Of a DNA stretch of 64,000 nucleotides, positions 38,155 to 48,093 are shown one piece after another; the first letter of the stretch is position 1; each line of letters begins with the position of its first letter. The stretch comes from Eutypa lata (lineage: Eukaryota; Ascomycota; Sordariomycetes; Xylariales; Diatrypaceae): contig JAKULF010000006.1 of NCBI GenBank assembly GCA_022661535.1, positions 2,599,001 through 2,663,000 on the forward strand, read 5' to 3'. A program made the translations under genes and the position numbers. The notes under the pieces are model-generated. The model saw only the letters and a list, made by a program, of their open reading frames with translations. It did not search any database and had not been told where the DNA came from.

Positions 38155-38880
38155 CATTGACATAAGCGATGAAATTGAGGTCCCGGGAATGTGGTTGAGA
38201 AGACGGAGGGCTTGGGCTCCGTCCGAATTGGCAGTAGGTAAGGTATCCGAGGTTACACGTACTTTTAGTGCCGGTTGTAGGACCGGGAATTGGTGAATAG
38301 AGTTGAGTTGGCGATCTACCTCCTTCATAGGACTAGAATGGAGCTTGATACTCAGGATGGAATAATGTGAGACTTGGAAATGATAGTTGTGTGACTGTTT
38401 AATGACGTTGGTAAATATATGAATACGAACAAGTGAGTTGAACGGTTCAATACCGTATGTACCGAGGCTTGCCACGCTATATGCTTGCTGGAGCTTAAGC
38501 TTGACCCCTCTATACATGGTATACTACTATATAGGAAGACTGTCGTCATTCTCACGTGCCTATCAAATAGAATAGGGCCTTTTTCTAATTGAAGAAATGT
38601 AGGTGCCTTTTACAATATGCTGTATATATGAGCACGTATTTTTCAAAGATAGGGCAATAATGATTGCACCTCGAAATGAGCCAACCTATTATTATAGCTC
38701 TTAATGATGGAGGTGTTTTAAGCCGTATAGCTAATAGTTATAGTTATAGTTAAATGGAAACCATCAATTTATATGATGCATGCACCTGAAGAGCTAAGAT
38801 TATATAGAGCTCTGTTTCGCTGCACTATTGTGATTTTCGAAGAGTGCATAAAGGTATATAATATTCCGGTCTATACTTAA

Positions 38881-40143
38881 TCATGACGACGCCTTCTTGC
38901 CCTTCCGCTTAGAGCTTTTCTTCTCGGCCTCCTTCCCCTTTTTGACAGCATTGACCAGAGCTTCGACCTCCTCGGCCTTCTCGGCTTCCTTCTTTTCCTT
39001 TTCTTTGATCTCCTGTTGCTTCTTCTCCCTCGCTCTCAAAACGGCTTGTTCCTTTTCCGTCTTCTCGATCAAGCTATCGCTATGCTCCCAGAGCTTCTTG
39101 GCGACCTCGTCATTCTTGACATCTATCCTGGCGAAATCAACGTCCCTACACTCCTTAACAAGCTTGCCGCCAGCTTCTCTCCTCAGGCCCGGGTCCATTG
39201 TGGCATATAAAATGGATTGTGCTCCCATTTCAGGGCTCTTGAGGAAGAACCATGACAAAATGTAGGTAGCCAAGTAGACGACGAGTCCCCACAACGTGCC
39301 CCGTGTGAGCCACCGCCGCATGCCTAATGTGCGCGTGTATCCAGGGTCCACGAAGATAACTCGGGAGTTCATCGGTAGCTTGTCGGGTCTTTCATACGCG
39401 TCGAGATGTTTCTGGAAGGCCTGTCCGAAAACCAAAAGGGCTAACTTGCTTCTGGCATAGGCCTTGGTGGGTGTCCATTTCTTTTTATCCAGAGCTTCGC
39501 TGAGCGGTGGGGAGGAGATATACGACGAGCATGTTGGGAGGATGACGCGCACGTCGCGGTCGAACGGCTGCGCTTTGATCGCCGGGCTGAGTATGGACAA
39601 GAGGTGGAAGTTGGCGAGGTAGTTGACCATCCACGTTTCTTCTATGCCTTCGCTTGTCTGGGTACGTTTCTTTCCGGGGGGTGTGAGCGTCGCGGCGCAT
39701 AGGATAAGCATGTCCAATCGTCGAGGCGGTACGTTGTCGATCCACTTAGTAGCGAACTGTCGAATGCTGTGCAATGAGCAGAGGTCGACCTGTTCAGCAT
39801 AGATCATCTGGTTGTTGGATTGTTTGCGCAAATCGCCGATGTAATCGGCTAGAAAGGGGTTCGAGGGCGGTAACCGGGTAAGGAGTATGATCTGTGCCCC
39901 TCGCTGGGCTAGGTCTCTAGTAACAGCAGCTCCTATGCCTGAAGTCCCTCCAGTGATCATTATTACTTTCCCATTCATTCTCGCGTCCATCGGATTCGCT
40001 ATGCCGCTGCAATAACCCTTCAGCAGATACAAGGTACCTGTGACGGCAACGACTTGGAACAACAGCCACGGATCTTGCACCCATTGTGGCACCCATGATG
40101 GAAATCCGTTTTCGAATATTTCTTCTATGATTGGGAGTACCAT
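38881..40143 (-). CDS. Membrane-anchored short-chain dehydrogenase/reductase
   Basis: An intronless frame of 420 residues. A hydrophobic segment at about 26-46 should anchor it to a membrane. The Rossmann fold follows, with the cofactor motif TGGTSGIG at 64-71 and the catalytic pair Y229-x3-K233 (YARSK), preceded by a serine cluster near 206-207. The usual NNAG structural motif is replaced by CAAT at 149-152. Residues after about 350 form a Lys/Glu-rich, coiled-coil-like tail ending KRKGKKASS, which is not part of the SDR fold. Related fungal and animal proteins act on retinoids, sterols or lipids at the ER or lipid droplets, but the substrate here is unknown. Its promoter faces that of the G-patch gene. 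Confidence 0.87.
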   Translation of the reverse strand: MVLPIIEEIFENGFPSWVPQWVQDPWLLFQVVAVTGTLYLLKGYCSGIANPMDARMNGKVIMITGGTSGIGAAVTRDLAQRGAQIILLTRLPPSNPFLADYIGDLRKQSNNQMIYAEQVDLCSLHSIRQFATKWIDNVPPRRLDMLILCAATLTPPGKKRTQTSEGIEETWMVNYLANFHLLSILSPAIKAQPFDRDVRVILPTCSSYISSPPLSEALDKKKWTPTKAYARSKLALLVFGQAFQKHLDAYERPDKLPMNSRVIFVDPGYTRTLGMRRWLTRGTLWGLVVYLATYILSWFFLKSPEMGAQSILYATMDPGLRREAGGKLVKECRDVDFARIDVKNDEVAKKLWEHSDSLIEKTEKEQAVLRAREKKQQEIKEKEKKEAEKAEEVEALVNAVKKGKEAEKKSSKRKGKKASS

Positions 40144-40647
40144 GGTGGATGGCGGCTTGTAGGAGAGAGAACTATATGTCTAATGTTTCAAGCTTTCATA
40201 TCATGCTTGCTATTGTTGGTGAAATCCTAGAACCGGAGGACTTCTTGGCTTGTGAGAAAAGGGACCTCGTCGTTGGAACAGGTTTGTAAGAAATTCCAAA
40301 AGCGAGGCTGTGTAAGTATGTAGTTACATTCACTAGGTACCTACCTACATACGCTCTACGTAATCCAATGGATCCACCTTTAAAGTTTAAACTTCCGTTA
40401 CATAACAAAATATGAAGGTACATAATTATGCACATACTAGGTTTATATAAACCTAGTTCAATCCCGTGGCGGCTCTAGAGACCGACAGCCGGATCCACAT
40501 TCGCCGCCTTTACGTCCTACTTTATCCACCACTATCATCATCACAACCTCGCTGAAGTTCGACAAGTCAAATTATTCGGGAATAATTAGGCCTCCTGTTC
40601 CCGCAGAGGCGGCCAAGGAACTGGTGGGAAGTGAAGCATCTCTATAG
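40144..40647. other. Divergent promoter region, SDR / G-patch
   Basis: 504 bp separate the two starts. Near 40336 is a TAGGTACCTACCTACATACG run. No gene is seen. Confidence 0.5.
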
Positions 40648-41373
40648 ATGCCCGCCGCCATGGCGGATCACGAAAGGCACCAGGAACAATATGAGGATGA
40701 TCCTGAATATGATGTTCCGCTTCAACATAAGAAACCATTCGGATCAGGACTCAAGCGAAAACGAGTTGTCTTCGTACCTGCCTCATCTGGGAATCTTAAT
40801 TCTACAGACGATAGTATAGAATCGAAGTCATCTAAATCTATATCGGATCTCTACCTGAACTTGGTTTTGCCCAAGGATACAAACCAAGATACTCCAAGAG
40901 CTGCTTCGGAACCGGCCATGGAATCTATACCTTCCATTTGCGAAATCTGCAAATTGCCAGTAAATGTGAATCAAGCAGCGTCAGGCGAAACGAATCCGTC
41001 TCTCCGGCCGCATGAGGTATCGCTTGCTCATCAGGTATGCATGAGTCACTCACATCCGCCTTCATCGCTTGATCGCTCGCGGATGGGCATGAGCATACTT
41101 CAGTCACAAGGCTGGGACCCTGATTCTAGGAAGGGCTTGGGCATTTCCGAACAAGGTATACAGTTTCCCCTTAAGGCGAAACCAAAAGACAATACTCTGG
41201 GAATAGGAGTCCATGTGCCGAAAGATTTCGTGCCGAAGAAGAAGGAAAAAACACAGACGTTGGATGCGAAGAAGGTGCGCAAAATGGTGGCTGAGGATAG
41301 GAAACGACAGGAGAAGTTAAGGGAGCAGATATTCGGAAATCCTGATATTGAAAAGTACCTGGGAGGCTCATAA
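40648..41373 (+). CDS. G-patch domain protein (GPANK1-like)
   Basis: One exon of 241 codons. The ATG at 40660 has a near-perfect GCCGCCATGG context and may be the real start; the first ATG at 40648 is only four codons upstream. Features in order: an acidic N-terminus, a basic KRKRVVF patch (about 36-42), a C98-x2-C101 pair with H128 and H134 downstream that could form a small zinc site, and a G-patch at about 145-190 (ILQSQGWDPDSRKGLGISEQ). A Lys/Arg-rich helical tail follows. G-patches bind and stimulate DEAH-box helicases; Prp43 is the common partner. An RNA-related nuclear role is likely, but the partner is unknown here. Confidence 0.86.
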   Translation: MPAAMADHERHQEQYEDDPEYDVPLQHKKPFGSGLKRKRVVFVPASSGNLNSTDDSIESKSSKSISDLYLNLVLPKDTNQDTPRAASEPAMESIPSICEICKLPVNVNQAASGETNPSLRPHEVSLAHQVCMSHSHPPSSLDRSRMGMSILQSQGWDPDSRKGLGISEQGIQFPLKAKPKDNTLGIGVHVPKDFVPKKKEKTQTLDAKKVRKMVAEDRKRQEKLREQIFGNPDIEKYLGGS

Positions 41374-41599
41374 AAGAGTTATAGCATGACGTTACGCCGA
41401 TAACCCCTTTGTTGTGACATTTGAACTTAAGAAGGATTTGCATTTAGCGTGACAGGGATTTTCGGTATGCTGTTCTATTGGCTGTAGAAAGTGACCCCGT
41501 TTGGACACTCTTGGGATAGTAATCCTGACATTTGTCTTTTTCCCCTACGCAACTTGGTATCACCCACTTGCACTTGGTGAGACGGCACCCATCGGCACG

Positions 41600-42769
41600 A
41601 TGCCTCCTTCATGCAAACACGAAAAGCCGTGGTGTGGCATTCCATGGTACTGGCGCGAGCCTAAACTCGGTGATCATGCTTGGGCTAAGATTATTCTTCA
41701 AGACAAGGCCATCCATATTCAGGTACCTCGCGAGGATGACCTTCCCGCCGGCCAGATCTCTCAGATTGGCAAGATATTCAGGCGGCGTGACCAGGCTCTC
41801 CAGGAGAATGACATTGCCACCTTAAAGGCGTGCCAAAACGAGCTCGAGGTACTAATTTGTGAGGTACTAATTTGTGAGGCCAGTTGCGAGCTTTTCCCCC
41901 GTGTCGCTCCTATGCTGCATGGCGGTATATCCTTGCCGAGCGATTTATACTCAAGACTACATACTGAGTGTCTTTACTTCAAAGCTGTGTTGACGGGGGA
42001 GGGAAAGGTGTTTTTTGAAGCGCGGGAACATCGGCCTCAGGACGCGGATGCACAATTTGACCTGGCGCGGCGCAGTGGACGGCGTGGGTGTGATCAGAAA
42101 CCGTGTAATAGCCCAGACTTACCGGATTCACATGCCATCCTTGATCTTGCTACTGCCCCGGACCTCTTTATTTGCTTCGACAAGGAAATAAGCGTCTTAG
42201 AAAGATTCCTATACGATGAGATCACAAGAGTCATCATCCCTTCGCGCAGAGGAAGCCAGGAGATGCTCTGTAAGGTTGCCGTCAGCGAACCCCTTTTTGA
42301 CGCTGTCTTGCGTGAGCTGCAATGTCTCCTTACGATCGCGGCTCTAGACCCGGCTGCCAACACGCCCCTGGCCCGCGCCCCAAAGCTCTTAGCACTCGTT
42401 CGTTCTTCAGACCACGGTGGCGTTATAGGACTGGTAGAAACATATGTGCCACACGCACATACACTCTTCAAGATGGACCTGGCCAAGGTCGATGTCACTC
42501 TACGTGAGAAGTGGATCTGCCAGATCAACGAAACCATCGCGGCCCTCCACGAGGTTGGAATTACGTGGAGTGACGTTAAGGCGCATAACGTGCTTATTAA
42601 TTCAGTAACGGACGACGCGTGGCTTATAGACTTTAGGGGAGGCGGTACCGACAAGTGGGCAGAGGTTGAAGGGTTTGGAACTATCGATGGGGATTTGGCT
42701 ACAACGCGGAAGCTCGAGGATTATTTAAGGCAAGGAGAGCAGTACGGCCTAACGAAAGGTGAAGCATAA
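41600..42769 (+). CDS. Divergent fungal protein kinase-like protein
   Basis: The first ATG in frame, at 41600, gives 389 residues; the frame is open further upstream but without an ATG. The C-terminal ~180 residues carry kinase-like motifs: a catalytic-loop equivalent W-S-D325-V-K-A-H-N330 and, where DFG is expected, D344-F-R346 followed by GGG. This resembles fungal kinase-like proteins usually reading DFGGG. The glycine-to-arginine change, if real, would disturb the magnesium-binding loop. No clear glycine-rich loop is visible. A perfect 15-bp duplication at 846-875 of the 41-kb stretch (41846-41875) repeats five residues (EVLIC). The N-terminal part is unfamiliar. It could be a pseudokinase, a recently degraded kinase, or a functional but odd member. 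Confidence 0.68.
   Translation: MPPSCKHEKPWCGIPWYWREPKLGDHAWAKIILQDKAIHIQVPREDDLPAGQISQIGKIFRRRDQALQENDIATLKACQNELEVLICEVLICEASCELFPRVAPMLHGGISLPSDLYSRLHTECLYFKAVLTGEGKVFFEAREHRPQDADAQFDLARRSGRRGCDQKPCNSPDLPDSHAILDLATAPDLFICFDKEISVLERFLYDEITRVIIPSRRGSQEMLCKVAVSEPLFDAVLRELQCLLTIAALDPAANTPLARAPKLLALVRSSDHGGVIGLVETYVPHAHTLFKMDLAKVDVTLREKWICQINETIAALHEVGITWSDVKAHNVLINSVTDDAWLIDFRGGGTDKWAEVEGFGTIDGDLATTRKLEDYLRQGEQYGLTKGEA
41846..41875 (+). repeat. 15-bp tandem duplication inside a coding region
   Basis: GAGGTACTAATTTGT occurs twice head to tail within the kinase-like gene. The copies are identical and the frame is kept, which points to a recent event. Confidence 0.9.
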
Positions 42770-43665
42770 GCTGTGGCCACCAGCGTACACCGGTCGCTAC
42801 GTTGATAGCTTTTATCTGCAGTTTCACTTGGTTTTTAAAATATAATAAATTTCAAGACTTCTGTCTTACTCGCTCAGTCGCTTTACTCAGTGTTTGAACC
42901 CTCCAATTGCTTTCCCCATATCTTGTCTCTATGTATATATGTAGTTATATAAGTACTTGAGAGACTGGAGCTTGTGTTACAAAAGGGGTCAGGGGAGGTA
43001 CATCTCAGATGTACCTTTGCCAAGCTTATAATTCCCTAATTGTACCAATTAGTGCATATAAACGCCTAAAGGCATTTGTATGCAGAACCTAGGATGATCA
43101 CAGCTACCTTGTCTGCTTGTATGTAGTTACTTAGTGCTCTTGTTAACTCCAAGCGGTCAATGTCGCATGTCGCATTCTCGCATTGACGAAACCCCACCAA
43201 ACAAGTCAACGCATCAATCACCCAGTTGACCCCGTCGGTTTCGCAGTTAGTTGTTACCAGACAAGTTTATACAATGCAAACCAAGACATTGTCACTTGAC
43301 TTCAATCTCATCCTACCTTTGGCAAACGGACAATACAGTCACTCCATACTCTTACTCTTCTCAATATTAAAGGAAAGGGGATCTTAGATCTCTTAAAGCT
43401 TAATGAGGCCCGCGTATCTCAGCCTTCGTACCGGATATAATTGACCACCTATTCATACGACGTTACCAGCCCACACACAGATTCCCCTTGAACAATCTTC
43501 TACACCAAGAAGCTACAGTCGATCATCCTTCTTTCGTTTATCATACCTAGATAAAACCTAGGCAGAACAATCAATCTCCCTCGTCACCCTACCAACTCGA
43601 GCCTCGTGAAATACACCGACGACTGTTGACGTGTCGTTCGGGCGCCAGGAAGGCCAGATGTTAAG
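42770..43665. other. Intergenic, upstream of Sec1
   Basis: 896 bp in the same direction as both flanking genes. Nothing coding is recognisable. The stretch just before the Sec1 start is C/T-rich, as in many fungal leaders. Confidence 0.5.
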
Positions 43666-46190
43666 ATGGGGGTTTCTGTAATTCAAGAGCAGCGCCAAAG
43701 TGAGATCGAGCCCTCTTCATACACCACCTAGTTTTCTACCATCATGATCAATAGAGGCGATGTAAAGCTAACCCAATTTGTTGTTTGCGCGTAGTCATCA
43801 TAGATACAATACGTCATATTACTGCCGGAGACGTGAGTGACCTCGGCAAGGTTTATTCTAGCAAAATATATAATTATATATACTAATACGTAATCCTACT
43901 AGTGGAAAGTGCTGGTAATCGACGAGGGTTCCAAAAAGATCATAGACAATGTCGTTAAGGAAGATGACATCCTCAACCACAACATCGCGAGTAAGCCTCT
44001 CGTATTTCCCGAATAACACTGCGCAGTGGCTGAACGGGATGGATTAGATATTGAACAGATCGAGGAACGAAGAGATATGAACCCGACGATGGATGCGATA
44101 TACCTACTATCACCAAAATCACATATAATCGACTGCCTCATGGCTGACATTGAACGAAGACGATACAAACATTGCTTCCTGGTGTGGACGTCCGTACTTA
44201 ACCCACAACTAAGGCATAAGATAGACGACTCACCATTATCGAAACACGCGATAAAGGGCTTTGAGACGCTATCTATCGACTACTACCCCCGAGAGTCGCA
44301 TGTGATCACCTTTAGAGATCCTTGGAGCTTTCCAGTCTTATACCACCCGGCTTGTAATGGACTAGTCAGGAAACATATGCAGGATTTAGCCCAAAAGGTT
44401 GGTCAAGTTTCTTCAAGCTTTGCTCTGGGGGTAATTGGCTCACGTCGGAGATATAGATCACTGGACTTTGTGTATCTCTAGGTGAATACCCTAAGGTCCG
44501 TTATTACCGTCCAAAGAACCCAACGCACGAGGCTAGCGTACTATGTTCGCACCTCGCCCGATTTATCTCGGAGGAGCTGGATGAATACGCGCAGTGGAAC
44601 CCCAACTTCCCCCCGCCAAGTTCGAGACCACAGAGTATACTAGTGGTAACAGATAGGTCTATGGATCTCATGGCACCCTTGATACACGAGTTCACTTATC
44701 AAGCAATGGCTCACGATCTTCTTCCCATTAAAGATGGGGAAAAGACGACGTACCGTTTGACTCTCAATGAGGGGACTGCGGAGGTCGAGGAGAAGGATAT
44801 GGAACTGGCAGACAAAGACAAGATTTGGGTGGAGAACCGGCACAAGCATATGAAAGACACTATCGATAAGTTGATGAGTGATTTCAGGAAATTTCTCGAT
44901 CAAAACCCGCATTTCGTCGACGACAAAAGCGACAGGACCAACTTGAATACAATTAAAGACATGATGGCAGGCTTGCCGCAATTCCAGGAGATGAAGGAAA
45001 CCTACTCGCTGCACATGAATATGGCCCAAGCTTGCATGGACATCTTCCAGACCCACAAGCTCAATGAGCTCTCGCCTATCGAACAGAATATGGCCACCGG
45101 TCTCGACGAGGACAACCGGAAGCCGAAAAACGCACTGGATGCCATCGTCCGCCTCCTGGACGACGAAGCCATTCCGCAGTCCGACCGTTTGCGCCTCGTC
45201 ATCATGTACCTTCTCTACCGAGAGGGAGTGATTCCCGAAGACATCCAGCGGCTCCTAGCGCACGCGTCGCTACCAGCCCAAGACGCTGAGATTATCACGA
45301 ACATGGAGTTGGTAGGCGGCAAGACTATCAAAGGCCTCAAGGAGCCCCGGAGGGACACCCCGCCTCTGTTCCCCCCGGACCCCAAGGGCCCCGTGGACGA
45401 GGAGAGCTACCTGTCGCGCTTCAACCCGGTCCTCAAGACCATGCTCGAACACATGTGCCGGGGCGCGCTCGACCAGACGGCCTTCCCCTACGTGAAGCCC
45501 CCTCTCGACCCGAACGAGGACGCAGCTCTCGCGGCGCACCAGGGCTCCCTGCGCGCCGCGAAGCCCAGCTGGGCCGGCGCCGGCCGTCGCCAGCCCGACA
45601 ACAAGCAACAGCGCATCATCGTCTTCATGGCGGGCGGTGCCACCTTCTCCGAGTCCCGCGCCTGCTACGAGGTCGGCGCCGCCATGAACCGCGACGTCTT
45701 CCTCGCCACCAGCCACATGCTCACCCCGCAGCTCTTCGTCCGCCAGGTCAACGACCTCAGCGTCGACAAGCGCCGCCTCGACCTGCCCATGGAGAGGCCC
45801 GCCCCGCGCGCCCCCGCCCACGTCTTCGAGCGCGAGAGGCCGACTCCCCCGCCTGCTATGGGCAGGGGTATGGGTCCTGTCGGTGGACCTTCGCCTCGGC
45901 CCCCCGGAGGAGGCGGTGGCATTCCGCCGCGGCCGCAGCCGGGGAGGGTCCCTGTAGCGCCGCCCACGCAGTCCATGTCTAATATGTCGCTCGGTGGTGG
46001 TGGTGGTGGTAGACCACCACAACAGCAGATGATGATGCCGCCACCGAGCGGCGTGAATGGCGGAGGCAATCCCCACCAAAGGAACCATAGCTCCGCATCG
46101 ACGTCGTCACTCCCACCGGCGGCGGGTGGTAAGCCGCAGAAGCTGGAGAAGGAGAAGAAGAAGCGGAATTTTCTGGGGATGAAGAAGTAA
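43666..46190 (+). CDS. SEC1: Sec1/Munc18 family exocytosis protein Sec1
   Basis: Five exons (43666-43699, 43795-43832, 43903-43990, 44048-44397, 44457-46190) join in phase to 747 residues. The SM fold covers about residues 1-620: an MGVSVIQEQRQ start, GDWKVLVIDEGSKKIIDNVV, the ESHVITFRDPWSFPVLYHP block, LGEYPKVRYYRP, and VVTDRSMDLMAPLIHEFTYQ. Sec1 binds syntaxin-type SNARE complexes at sites of polarised exocytosis and promotes vesicle fusion with the plasma membrane. The last ~125 residues are a Pro/Gly/Gln-rich disordered tail ending in a basic KKKRNFLGMKK. Intron 3 has two competing in-frame acceptors, and intron 4 begins with the uncommon donor GTTGGT. The alternative SM proteins (Vps33, Sly1, Vps45) fit less well. 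Confidence 0.93.
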
Positions 46191-48093
46191 AGTATTGTAA
46201 GTAACCAAGCAGGAATTGTTTTGTTACAAGGTGAGATGTGAGATAAGCAGATAGGTGGACCGGGTGGTTCGTTAGAATCAATATGGATGGATAGATGAAT
46301 GGACAGATGGGTGGATCGCTCGCTACAAGGAGGCCATTCGTCTACTAAAACAGGACCAATCAATGGTATACAACAAACGACAAGCTCTATAGCTTCTACT
46401 GCTGCTAGTGGTAGGCACGTGAGCGTTAGACTCTTCTTCGAAGTCTATCATTATAGCCTGTCTATCTGTCTATCTATCTACTATCTATGGGAGAAGAGGG
46501 AAGAAAGAAAGGAAAGCAGAGGAAAGAAGAAATGGCTAGAGCCAAGCCGTAGTTGAGTCAACTAGCTAGCTGACTAGCTGAGTACAATACCTGTTGAGCA
46601 AGAAAGAAAGCAAGCAAGCGAGCAAGCGAGGTGTCATCGAATCGAAGAGCATGGCGTTTAGGGAGTTAGTAGTTAGTTCACCTATGTAGTTACTTAACTT
46701 AAGTCGTTAGTCACGTAAATGCATACTACAATAACATAACATCTACCTAAGTATGTAGGTACGCGTATCAAACTCATTTGACTATTGATGCAAGTAATGT
46801 ACTTAAGTTTCATTGTCAGACAGATAGATCGATGGGTAAACTAAGGTGAACTGAAAGAAAGAAAGAGAAGAAAAAAAAAATCACATCTGACGCACAAAAC
46901 GATACATCTAGTTAAGTAATTCTTTGCCTACCTTAGGGGGGGCATGTACATAGGTGGTAGTTGGTTAAATAATCAATCAGTCAGTCTATTCACGAAACAG
47001 ATGGAGATGATGACAAAGGGGTTGAGTGGGTAGGAGGATGATCAAGTCGTATCACTACTTAGGTACGTGTCGTATGCACGCTTCTTTGCAATACATGCCT
47101 ATTACCTACCTACCTATGTACCTACTTCACTTCCTCGGTTGACAGCACCGACTTGCAATTTACCTTGACTTATTTCATCTGGCCAGATAGATATCTAAAT
47201 AGTAACACAACTTACCTACAACAGGGAGCATCTTCATTTTACACAAAAAAAAAAGGGGGTATTGAATCTTTCATCTCAAAGCCCCAATACACATTTTCTT
47301 CTCCTCGACGTTCATTTGTCAGCATCTAGTTTATGCTCGTAGTTAGGAGGTAGGTAGTTACTTCTTAGCGTATCTACTTATGCTTCAACCTCTTGCTATC
47401 ATCTGTCTGTTTGTTCGTCTGTCCGTCCAATACCTATGCAAATGAATAGGTACTTAGGTATGTTTAGACAAACCATGACAACAATAGAGGTTTGGCGGCG
47501 ATGCTCTGCCACCCTCCTTTCCGCCTTTCCCCTTCTTCCTTGTTTCCCCACTTCTCTTTCATTGCCTCTCTGCCTAGCAAATAATGATGATGGTGGTGAT
47601 GGTATACATGAAAAAGCCAAGTTAAGTAGACATAGGAGCAAGAGCCATCCGTCGTTGCTAGACTAGCTGACTAGCTAGCTAGCTGGCCTGTAGCGCTAAG
47701 CAAGTAGTACATACTCATATAGAGGTGTTGTTTTTGTTGTTGTTGTTTGGGCGAGTTAACATGTAACATCGTTATTCTCCCATTGGCCATGCGTAGGCGC
47801 CTAAGCCATAGACCATTACCTCCGCCGCCTGAGAAAAGACATGATCGGTCCCCCGTCCCCTTCACACAACTCCTCGTCCCATCCCCTATTCCGCTCGTCT
47901 CTGACAGTACAAAGAAAAGTCCGGTGCCAAACCCCTGCCCACAAACAACAGTCACACCAGCCAACCATACACACTACCTAAAATGAGCAACCCTATGCCC
48001 AGGAAGAAGCTTATGTATGCGTGCTTATGTATGTGTGAATTTGTGGGAGCCGGTTCCTATCATGGACCGGACATAATCGGAGCTAAAAAACTC
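46191..48093. other. Convergent intergenic region rich in simple repeats
   Basis: 1.9 kb between the 3' ends of Sec1 (+) and the 4E-T-like gene (-). It carries several imperfect simple repeats: GGATGGATAGATGAATGGA near 46284, TCTATC units at about 46457-46486, GAAAGAAAGCAAGCAAGCGA near 46600-46630, a poly-A/poly-G junction near 47245, and CTAGCTAGCTAG near 47665-47685. Many TACCTACCTACC runs occur. No gene is supported. Confidence 0.6.

Larger units (their letters stand above)
37174..38880. other. Convergent intergenic region with two simple repeats
   Basis: 1.7 kb between the R-SNARE (+) and SDR (-) genes. It holds a (TTTTTA)n tract at 37411-37434 and a (GCTGTT)n/(GTCGTT)n tract at 38120-38154. 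A 215-codon frame on the minus strand spans the second repeat; I judged it non-coding. I see no other gene. Confidence 0.55.

Noticed and set aside
37870..38517. 215-codon frame on the minus strand
   Set aside because: It spans a CTGTTG-type microsatellite that creates a Thr/Ala run, lacks any family features, and lies in a convergent spacer.
41501..41599. N-terminal extension of the kinase-like protein
   Set aside because: The upstream frame begins with TTG and has no ATG before 41600; no splice site was found that would link an upstream ATG.
45270..46088. 272-codon frame antisense to Sec1
   Set aside because: It arises from the GC-rich codon usage of Sec1 and is composed of biased Arg/Gly/Val sequence with no domain.
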